This document shows positions 44,878-53,659 of a stretch of 53,659 bases of DNA, piece after piece. This DNA comes from Ministeria vibrans ATCC 50519 (lineage: Eukaryota > Opisthokonta > Filasterea), in assembly GCA_943704425.1 (NCBI GenBank), contig CALSCP010001092.1, forward strand, positions 1 to 53,659. The letters run 5' to 3'. Position 1 is the stretch's first letter. Each line of letters starts with the position of its first letter. A program made the position numbers and the translations under genes. The notes below the pieces were generated by a model. That model was not told the origin of the DNA. It saw only the letters and a program-made list of their open reading frames with translations, and ran no database searches.

Positions 44878-47800
44878 CATATTGTTTCGTATTATTTTTA
44901 AATTATTATTATTATTATTATTATTGTAAAATTATTATAATTATTATTATTATTAATGTCTTCTTCTCTATTATTATTCATATGAAACTAATTAAATCTT
45001 TTCTCTGTCTGTTTGATAGGTACGGAATGGTTGTGCAGACACAGGCGGCTGGGCGTGACATTGCGTGGGAACTGCGAAAAAAGAACATCAATGTGGAGAG
45101 TCTGGACATGCGGGAGATGGCCGAGACTGCCGGAGTGACGGACGAGCTGCTATTCAACCGCATCATTGGAGGATTTGCGTCGGGCGCCGTCATTGTGGTC
45201 GTGCTCATTGACAACATGTCCAACAAGTGCTACAAGTGGTGCGCGGAGCACACGCGCAAGAACCCGTGGCGCTACATTTTCTTTGTGGGTCTTCATGTCC
45301 ATGCGTTGTTGCCGGAGAACATTGACCGCACAAGCTTTGTTGATGGCATGGGCGACATCAATCTCTTTCGCGCAAACAACCAAAACAACAGCACGGTGCA
45401 GATGAGTCTGGTGTCGCTTAAGCCCATTGAAAGTGTCGAAGATTTGCCGCTGCCTTTTGCCACCCACCTGTACCAGAGAGCGCCCGAGGAGCACGAGGTT
45501 GATGTGGACCCTGCCGCGGCAGTCAATGCGACGTACACACACGAAGAACTCAGGGCGAGCCCGGCTGTGCTGCAGCAGTTCTTCCGCTCACGACGCTTTG
45601 CGTCGAGCTACTCACGCGACTGGTTCAATCACGCGGGCGGGAACATTTCGTCGTCGGCTGACTTTGCGCTGGTGGGACCGCCGGGCATTGGCAAGACGTA
45701 TCTTCTGAATGAGCTGCTGCGCGAGCGAGTTGACCTGCCCAAGATGACTATTGACGCGAGTAGCGAGGACATGTGCAACCAGTCGCTTGAGGCGTTTGTG
45801 CAGGAGCAAGTGGATGTGCGTCGAGAGTTCAACAAGCCGCTGTTGGTGGTCATTGACGAGTCACATATGCTTGAAGTGGAGCGACTGCACATGCTGCTGG
45901 TGCTGTTGCGTCGCTACGAGATCAACGTGATGATTGTGCTCATTAGCAACCGCTTTGACCAGGAGCAGACGGAGCTGATCCACCAGCACTTTGAGAGTGG
46001 CATGGTGCTCAACTGTGGCAATGCCTTTGAGCGCCTCTCCACCGTCTTTGACGATGTGTGGGCGGGTGACCAACGCATGTGCAGCTTCTTTGAAGTGTTT
46101 GCTCGTGGACTGCGTCTGATTTTTGGCGAAGACATGTGGTCGTTCCGTCTGCTTGTCAACAAGAAGGGCACCATCCTTGAGTGGTACTCGCTGTACGGTG
46201 ACGGCCCAAATCACGAGCACTTCAGGCTGCTAGCGGAGATGCTCCAGAGCAAGGTGCCGCTGCAGTCGCGCTTCTTTCTGGAGACGGTCTGCCAGCAACT
46301 GTGGGAGTACTTCCTGGAGGCCCACCGGCTTGAGAGTTTGCACGCGGCTGTGGTGGAAAGGTTGCCTGATGTTGAGAACGGTGGTGTCTCGGTGGCGCGT
46401 GCGCTGGTGCACGCGGCCCTGACGGCGTCTCTTCACAATGCCGATACGGCATTGTCGTACCCAGAGTTTACACGACGCCTAGCACAGCCCTACTCGACGC
46501 ACGCCGCCGTCAAGATTGCAATGTGGATGCTGTACTGCTATGCGTTGTCGGACGCCTACATTGAGAATGCGCCGGTGTTTGTGGCGCATGTGGGCGGAGT
46601 GCTTGGTAGGTTGCACGATGCGTTTGCGGCGTGCGACGCGCCCGACACCTTCCCTCGTCTGGAGGTGACTGCGAGGCCGGGGAATGCACAGCCGCTGTCG
46701 AGTTGGACGCATAATGGTCATGTGCTGTGCCAGCGAGTCGACTACAGCGACTTGTGGGCCGTCAACAAGATTGTCGAGCGCGGCTTTGGCGTCGATCACG
46801 AGCGACTGCAGCAGGCGCTCAGGACGAACCCGCGCGTCGATCCGCAGCAGCTGATTCGACTGGCCGAACGACTGCCCTTTGTACTCACGCTCATGACGCC
46901 CGACCATTTGCGCGCACTGATGCTTATGCCGATAAGTCGGCAACACGGTTTGCACGAGCGCGTCTTTGTGTTTTTGCAGGGCAACGAAGTCGACGCACTG
47001 TCGCACCATCGTAAAAGCTCTTTTATGGTTGCGTCGTGGTTGCTGTACTGCGAGCGCCGGTGTCGCACAGAGCCACCTACAGTTGACGCTATTGGGCGAC
47101 TGATGTGGCATGTAGTGGTCGACGAGCACACGGTGGCCATCGACGTGACGGTCCTGTTTATCTGGGCAACCGACAATGCATATGATTTGTTGGGCTTCTC
47201 GTCACAGCCAACAAAGCTGTTTGCGTTGCTTAAGCAGGACCTGACAGCACTGAGCGCGCTGCTGGTGGAGCAAATGGGTGTAGTTGCGGTGATAACGGAG
47301 CAAACCGAAGCGAATGCGCGTGCTGAAAGTGCGCTTGTAGTGCTCTTCAGCGGACTATTTGCGCGTCTGGCGGGCCAGTGCTGCAAATCGTGGCAGGGCC
47401 ACCACGCACTCATTACAAGCTGCTACCCACCGCGCGCAAACTGGTCGCCGCTGCTGCAGCACATGAGCCACGCGTGGCACTGCCATCTCTCGCCCGACGG
47501 CGCCCTTCTCCTCGACAAGAACCCCGGCTTCTGGGAGTTTGTCAAGAATCTCCATCATGCTGTACAGTCCAACTGTAAGCCAATAATAATAATAATTGTA
47601 TTGTTGATTGACTTGATTCGTGATTTTTTTTTTGTATTTTTGATTATTATAATAATATTATTATTATTCTTCTTTGGCTTTTTGTATTGAATTTTGTGCC
47701 TCTGTCGATATTATTATTACTTTAATGCGCTCTGACTCACACTTGGACTCATTCAACTCTTGTTTATTGCTTTCTGGTGTAGATATCAAAGGGATTGTGA

Positions 47801-48804
47801 TGGTACGCGGTGGCTTCCTTCCATACTCGTGGCAGCTGAAGATTCTACAGTCGAGCGTGAGCGTGGGGGATGAGCTGGCGGACCATGTCTCGCGCTTCTC
47901 GTGGGCGCTGCGTCGGCTCAAGGGTGCCGCAGCGACCGAGCACAACCTGTCGATTCAGCTGCCGCAATCGAGTCTGTTTTACCAGTGTCTCAAGCGCTAC
48001 GAGGCCAAGCTGTTCCACGAGGTGAAGTTTGTGCGACACTTGGTGCTGGCGTTGGCGGACATGCCACCGCCCGTGCACTGTGTGTTTCTGATCGACACGA
48101 GCCACAGCATGCTGGGCAAAAAGCCTCGGCCGACGCACGAGGACTTCCGCAAGGGGAACCCGACGACCAACAATGCGGTGGGCTGTGTCTTTGAGAAGAT
48201 CCGTTTCTTTATCAATATGCGCGTCGACCTGGGCACCAACGATATGTTCAGCCTGGTCTTCTACAACACCGACGTGCACATGCCCGAAGAGAGTCTCTTT
48301 GTGCGCACTCCTGAACTCGCGCGCATCAACGACGTGCTTCGCAGCTACAAGGTGCAGCGCGGGCAAGGCACGAGCTTTGCACCCGCCCTGCACGCCGCGG
48401 CCGAGCAGCTCCAAAAGGGAGCGCAGCGTAACAACCACCTTCTGCCTGTGGTGCTGTTCCTCACGGACGGCGTGGATCCTCATCTCGTCGAGAGAGATCC
48501 GAGAACGGGAGAACTGATGGTCCCACCACCCAGTCATGATATTCTGAAGAAAATTAATTGTTCATCGCGAACCTTGCTGGGCAGACTCGTGACCAGGCCG
48601 ACGGTTTTTCCCGTGTACTTCCAGACATGCGAGGGAGCGGAGCTGGTTGAGTACAGTGTGGGCATGCTGCGCGCGGTCACCAGGGCCTTTACGAAGATGG
48701 ACGACGAGGACGACGAGGACGACGTGACTGTCTTGTCGGCGACGAGCAACGAGGAACTTGAGACGAGTTTCAAGTCGATTGCAGCGGATTTGGCGAACAA
48801 GTAA
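35220..48804 (+). CDS. Giant P-loop ATPase-type protein with C-terminal vWA/MIDAS domain
   Basis: Three exons: 35220-44749, 45020-47574 and 47783-48804, joined in frame (CAC AA|G and AAC T|AT) to give 4368 residues. The start is the first ATG in frame (MGNFEIPEDFEQRW). Low-complexity runs of Gly (near 135) and Ala (near 2410) are present. A single P-loop module lies at 3396-3490: GPPGIGKT, DASSEDM, VVIDESH with Asp3456 and Glu3457, and ISNRFDQ as likely sensor 1. The C-terminal ~240 residues form a von Willebrand A fold with a full MIDAS: DTSHS at 4133-4137, Thr in GQGTSF and Asp in LTDGVDP. It ends in an acidic tail region (DDEDDEDD). Collinear motifs with the minus-strand giant protein indicate paralogy. 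ATPase plus MIDAS in one chain recalls midasin, but other P-loops are absent. Function unknown. Confidence 0.88.
44829..44952 (+). repeat. (TTA)n arrays in intron 1 of the second giant gene
   Basis: Two TTA/ATT arrays (about 44829-44877 and 44905-44925) plus shorter ones fill most of the 270-nt intron 44750-45019. Confidence 0.95.
45675..45955 (+). other. P-loop NTPase module of the second giant protein
   Basis: Codes for Walker A GPPGIGKT, the DASSEDM motif, Walker B LLVVIDESHML and the sensor-like ISNRFDQ. All four landmarks match the other giant protein in order and spacing. The Asp-Glu-Ser-His of Walker B keeps the catalytic Glu. Confidence 0.88.
48082..48680 (+). other. vWA domain with complete MIDAS
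   Basis: Strand 1 reads HCVFLIDTSHSM and supplies Asp-x-Ser-x-Ser. About 80 residues later comes the GQGTSFAPAL loop, whose Thr fits the MIDAS threonine, then PVVLFLTDGVD supplies the distal Asp. These are the canonical metal-coordinating positions of vWA domains. A 20-residue insertion rich in Lys, Pro and Asn follows the first motif. The paralogous giant protein has no equivalent. Confidence 0.88.
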
Positions 48805-48897
48805 ATTCAATTATTGTGAAATCTGTGAAAATGCAAAATGATTCTGCAATGATTATGAAAATCAATAATAATAATTATTATTATTTATAAATTAACC

Positions 48898-48936
48898 AGA
48901 AGAAGAATACAGCCCATTTAATAATGATACAGTCAC
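48898..48936 (+). repeat. Left copy of a ~40-bp direct repeat
   Basis: Reads AGAAGAAGAATAC then AGCCCATTTAATAATGATAC then AGTCAC. It matches the sequence at 49715-49759 except for a short insertion (ATA), an extra AGA and two substitutions. It is not explained by the surrounding TAA array. Confidence 0.8.
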
Positions 48937-49063
48937 GCCAGACCGCCTTGCAAACTCCAGGGGTAACATGGGAGAACAGAGGCAGGTCGAAGTGCTGTGT
49001 CGTCACTATCCAGTGAGGCAATCGCAATGGTACGCCATACCCTCAGTGGGGGCTTGGGGCTCT

Positions 49064-49345
<282 letters not shown>

Positions 49346-49420
49346 TAATAATAATCAATTTCTGTTACTAATGATGTTAAAGACACAAAAAGAGGAAAAT
49401 TAATAATAATAGTAATGAGA

Positions 49421-49462
<42 letters not shown>

Positions 49463-49542
49463 GGAAATATTGTGCTGCTCTTTGTTTTGATAATTATAGT
49501 TTTGTTTTGACATTGAGTACATCTCTCGATTCTCTATTTATT

Positions 49543-49590
<48 letters not shown>

Positions 49591-49714
49591 GAAGTGTACT
49601 GAAGGAAAAGAAATAATAGGGAAAGAGTAATGCATAATTATATGCAATACTTTATATTTCTGGTTGTGCCATAGATAACACCAAAACGAGGTTTATAACT
49701 GATTAATAATAATA

Positions 49715-49759
49715 AGAAGAAGAAGAATAATACAACCCATTTATTAATGATACAGTCAC
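49715..49759 (+). repeat. Right copy of a ~40-bp direct repeat
   Basis: Imperfect copy of 48898-48936: AGAAGAAGAAGAATAATAC, then AACCCATTTATTAATGATAC, then AGTCAC. Both copies are followed by a GC-containing stretch (GCCAGACC and CACGCGAAG). Confidence 0.8.
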
Positions 49760-49899
49760 CACGCGAAGACACAGAATAAGAAGAAGAAGAAGAATACAAG
49801 AATATAATAATAATAATTTAATGAGAGATCAATTTTCTAACTACTGTCAACAATTCAATTTTTTCTCCGGTACACACGTCGAAAACTACGGTTGACTTG

Positions 49900-52800
49900 A
49901 TGCGTTCAACGCCTCTCATTGTCACCCTTGTCGTGGCGCTGTCGCTGTGCTTGGACATTGCCAGCGGGGCGTGCAGTGCCGGGTTTACGGCCGTGACAGT
50001 GTTGGGCGAACTGCGCACGGCCGATCAGCCGGCGGTTGCGGCGTGCTCGTCGGCGGCGGCGGCGGTGGCTGTTGAGCAGGCCGTTGAGCGCTGCGTCGCC
50101 ACCAACGCCACGGCGACGGCCACGGCGATGTGTGGCGCTGCGGCGGCAGTGTGTGCAACCGCATCGACGACACGCTGCTTTGCCGCATCTGCAAGCGCCA
50201 CCGTCGACTGCGTGTGCTCGTCGGGCTTCACGGGCGCCACCTGCGACGCCGCGAACCTGTGCGAAGCCAGCCCGTGCGCCAACGGCGGCACCTGTGTCCT
50301 GGATGGGTCGTGCGAGTGTCCCGTCGGCTTCTCCGGCCCATCCTGCAGCACTGCCGCGCCTGTCCCGTCTGCGTCGACGTCCACCGAGCCACAGTCGTGT
50401 CTTAATGGGGGCACTGTGGGTCGTGGGGGAGGTAAGGAAGAGCGAGGAGCAGTTGACGAGTGATTCAGTTTGACGGAGACAATCAAGAGAAGAAAAAAAA
50501 ACCACATCCTACTTTGCACGATGTTTCCCAATGCCCGCCTTGGTATCTAATTGCTTGCGGTGGGGTTTATATCGATTGTGAACGCGTCCGATGCGTAGCG
50601 ACGTCGTTCCGTCTTCTTTTTGTGTCCTGAGAAGTTTGCGGTTTTGCCGTTTTTTTTTCTTTTTTTTTTTTTTTTTTTCGCTTTCGTGTGGTAATTCACG
50701 GGGCAATCAGCACGTTTGCTGCGCAGTCCACTGGGTCTCACATTGGTGCACATCATTCCTTTCAAGTTTGGCCCGTTCTCACTCGTTTTTTTCTCTCCTT
50801 TTTTGTCTTTGGGAATCGTTTTAGAAACATTTTCGTTGTCGATCTTTGCGCATGACGACGCTGTTGCGACTACGGGCTGTTCCGCGAGTGCCAGCAGCGC
50901 GTGCACCGAAGGTACAGCTGAAGTATTCATTGCGGGTGCTGTGGATGCCTGTGTGAAGGTGTACGGGCCGGCGCAGGCGGTGTGGGCGCGGGCGACACGC
51001 GATCCGTCGACGGCCGCTTCGGCGATCACTTCGTCGCTCGTCGTCAGCCTCTACAACGACTCGAGTTGCTGCCATATGCTTGAACGTAGTTTGGATGCGT
51101 CACTGTGCGTGTCGGTGCCGCCTACACAGACGCTGAGCGCCCTGTCAGTCTCAGTGTGCGAAACAAACCAGACTGGGTTTCACTTCACCCTTGGCGTCGC
51201 CAGCAATGGATTACCCTATGCGTGTGCCTGTCCACCCGGCTACAGCGGACACTACTGCGAGTTGGAACAGTGTACGCTGACTGGCGTGTGTGCGGGTCAG
51301 GGTGAGTGCTCAAGCGATGCAGTCGCTTCGCCAGACACACTGGCCTACACGGCCGCTAAGGGTCTCGAGCTCATGACCAATCCCAATGGTGGAGAGTGTC
51401 CTGCGGCCGAGGCAGTCGCCGGCACGCCATGGCTCTACTCGGCGCCTCTCGGTCGCTGTGTGACGACTCTTGCTAATGGCGACCTGGTTCTTGCAAGTCC
51501 CCTTTCGACGACCTTCTCGGCGGCGCTCACGCCCGTGCTTGCGTCCCTTGGCGCAAGTTTCACTGGCGCTGCCGTCTCGTCGATTCTCACTGCACCCCGT
51601 CCCACCACAACCACCGCAGTGGCGTGTTGCCCGCTGAACATGTATGGTCCAACGTGTGCCGACACAGACGCCTGCCTGAGCTCTCCCTGTCCCGTGACCA
51701 TCTCTGTGTGCTCGCGCAGCGCATCGACCTTTGAGTGTTTGTGTGCGCCTGGCTATATTGGCGCCCAGTGCGACGCGACACCATGTACGTCGTCGCCGTG
51801 CATGCACGGGGCCACATGCGACGCGACCACGACCACAGCGTACACGTGCCAGTGTGCGCCAGGCTTCACCGGGACCCTTTGCGAGACGGACATCGAAGAG
51901 TGTGCGACGAGCCCTTGTCGCTTTGGCGGGACGTGCAGCGAGCCTCCAACGGGCGGTTTTGTGTGCACGTGCACCGCTGGGTTCACGTCGGCCGATTGTT
52001 CACGGAGCATCAACGAGTGCGACTCGTCGCCGTGTACCAACGGCGGAAACTGTCTGGACCGATCGGGGTTCTTTGAATGTTCGTGTAAGTCGGGCTTCAC
52101 AGGCACCATTTGTGATATGGCAGTGAGCGAGTGCGACTCGAACCCGTGCGGCGTGGGCGGCACATGCGTTGACTTGGCCAGTAGCTTTTCGTGCTCGTGT
52201 GCACCTGGCTACACGGGGGTCCTGTGCAACATTAACCCTGACACGGAGTGTGCGTCGTCGCCATGCCAGAACGGTGCCACTTGTGTCAATCTGCCGCTTG
52301 CCTTTGCGTGCACGTGCCCTGCGTCGGCGACGGGCGAGTTGTGTGAGACTCTGCTGCCCTCGGCGGCATCGTCGTCATCAATTGTGCCCATTGTGATTGG
52401 TGTAGTGGCTGGTGTGCTCTTCCTCATTGTACTTGTACTGGCCATTGTGCTGGTGCGCGAGTACCGTCACAAACACAAGCGTGTCTTCCACACGGGCTCA
52501 TCTGCGTCCAACGCCACCGCAATGGGCTCTAGCTTCTTTTCGCGTGCCTCGCGTGCCGCCCTGACTGGCAATCGCGAAGACGATGCCGAACAGATTGGCC
52601 TGTCGAACCGTCCGTCTAAAGCTAACTCACTCACTCCCTTTGTGCTATCCGAGTATCAAACGACTGACGACGACGACGACGATATTGACATCGGCGGTGG
52701 CGTTGTACCTGCCTCATCGTCGACCACTGCTGGTGCCGCAGCGGCCGACGCAGCACCGGTGGCGGCACTATCATACATGCCATGGATGGCTGTGGGCGCA

Positions 52801-53522
52801 GGACCTGCGGGTGCGCCCACGGGTACGCCTTCCGTCACCGAGACGAACGTCGAGAAGCAACAGGCGCTCAAGAATCGCTTTGCAAAGATGCGACTGGATG
52901 ACGACGGTGACGATGACGACACGAGTGCAGCAGCAAAGGAAAAGGAGGAGGATGGGCCGCCGGTGATGGAGGACGCCGTGGAGACAGAGGAACAGTGGCT
53001 GGGCGACACCGAGGTCATGGCTGCGGTGGTGGCGTCGCTCAACGTGACATTCAGTGCACGGCCGACTGTGGTCAACCCCATGGGCACCGTTGCACTCCCT
53101 GCGCCCTTGGCGTATGCCGGAGAGGTGGATGGCAAGCGAATTGTGATGGGGGCGCTCAAGATGGAAGGGCGCTTCACGACAGTACACCAGGGCGGACTGC
53201 GGCTGGACGGGGTGCGCGCTGTGCTAGTGCGCGCCCTCAAGCCAGGCTGTGCAGGGAGTGCCTTTGAGACGGCCTTTACCGAGTTTCGCGATGAGCTGGA
53301 AATCCTGGAGCAGTGCCACCACGCCAACGTGTGCAATGTGCTTGGGCGGGTGTCACGCACGGTGCTCCCGTCCGGTTGGCGCGTCCTTCTCGAGCACCCG
53401 CTCTCGTCGCTCGTCGTCTTCCTCCGCGGTGCTCGCAAGTGGCCCGAGCGCGACCAGTGTGCCATGGCTCTTCAGGTTGCTTACGGACTGCACCATGTCC
53501 ATCAGCAAGGTTTTGTGCACCG
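49900..53522 (+). CDS. EGF-repeat transmembrane receptor with kinase-like domain (3' end outside window)
   Basis: Two exons are visible, 49900-50431 and 50825-53522 (G|AA junction), together coding for 1076 residues. Residues 1-24 form a signal peptide (MRSTPLIVTLVVALSLCLD...). The outside part has Cys/Ala/Thr-rich regions and about eight EGF-like modules, some of the calcium-binding type (DIEEC..., SINEC...). One membrane helix lies near 695-720 (IVPIVIGVVAGVLFLIVLVLAIVLV), followed by basic residues. After an acidic Ser/Ala-rich linker, a kinase N-lobe starts near 930: EGRFTTVHQGGL in place of the Gly loop, VRALK supplying a Lys, a helix-C Glu in FRDELEILEQCHHANV, then LHHVHQQGFVHR. The exon ends at CAC CG, inside the HRD motif, and the remainder lies beyond the window. 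Whether it is active and Tyr- or Ser/Thr-specific cannot be judged. Family resemblance is to the EGF-receptor kinases of unicellular holozoans. Confidence 0.82.

Positions 53523-53659
<137 letters not shown>

Overview
This is a stretch of a nuclear genome from a unicellular eukaryote. Genes carry GT-AG spliceosomal introns (about 56-590 nt), coding DNA is GC-rich at third positions, and introns and intergenic DNA are AT-rich and full of microsatellites, mainly TAA/TTA trinucleotides. An IFT20 gene indicates a ciliated or flagellated cell. A secreted-EGF/transmembrane/kinase-like receptor and a C9orf72 homologue suit a free-living heterotrophic flagellate, for example a unicellular relative of animals or an apusomonad-like lineage. 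I cannot name the species. Both window ends lie in or beside TAA/TTA arrays, and an 8-base N gap sits at 13680-13687.

Layout: (1) 130-623, minus: 3' end of an unrecognised membrane protein. (2) 1192-13257, minus: a giant 3976-residue P-loop (AAA-like) protein. (3) 13784-16608, plus: nuclear cap-binding protein CBP80, with its 5' end lost at the gap. (4) 16758-17508, minus: IFT20. (5) 17611-20209, plus: GMP synthase, starting head-to-head with IFT20 and 102 bp away. (6) 20810-23116, plus: eIF4A. (7) 23307-25640, plus: C9orf72 homologue. (8) 26042-26390, plus: a membrane fragment resembling the start of an EXS/ERD1 protein. (9) 26921-29370 and 29710-31743, both minus: two unrecognised multi-exon genes, one with a coiled coil plus a possible beta-grasp C-terminus, the other with a 14-copy heptapeptide repeat. 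(10) 32308-34223, plus: three small intronless orphan genes, one ending in a CaaX box. (11) 35220-48804, plus: a second giant protein of 4368 residues, P-loop plus C-terminal vWA/MIDAS. (12) 49900 to beyond the window, plus: an EGF-repeat receptor with a kinase-like domain.

The most interesting element is the pair of giant proteins. They share a collinear series of short motifs, including the P-loop module, and look like ancient paralogues. Only the second ends in a MIDAS-bearing vWA domain. Each is coded mostly by one exon of 9.5-11.3 kb with two short exons at the 3' end. I do not recognise the family. Single-molecule coupling of a P-loop ATPase to a MIDAS domain recalls midasin and MoxR-vWA machines, but only one P-loop per protein is visible, so a new giant ATPase family is possible. 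The housekeeping genes (CBP80, GMPS, eIF4A, IFT20) are intact apart from the CBP80 5' end and show no operon-like functional link.
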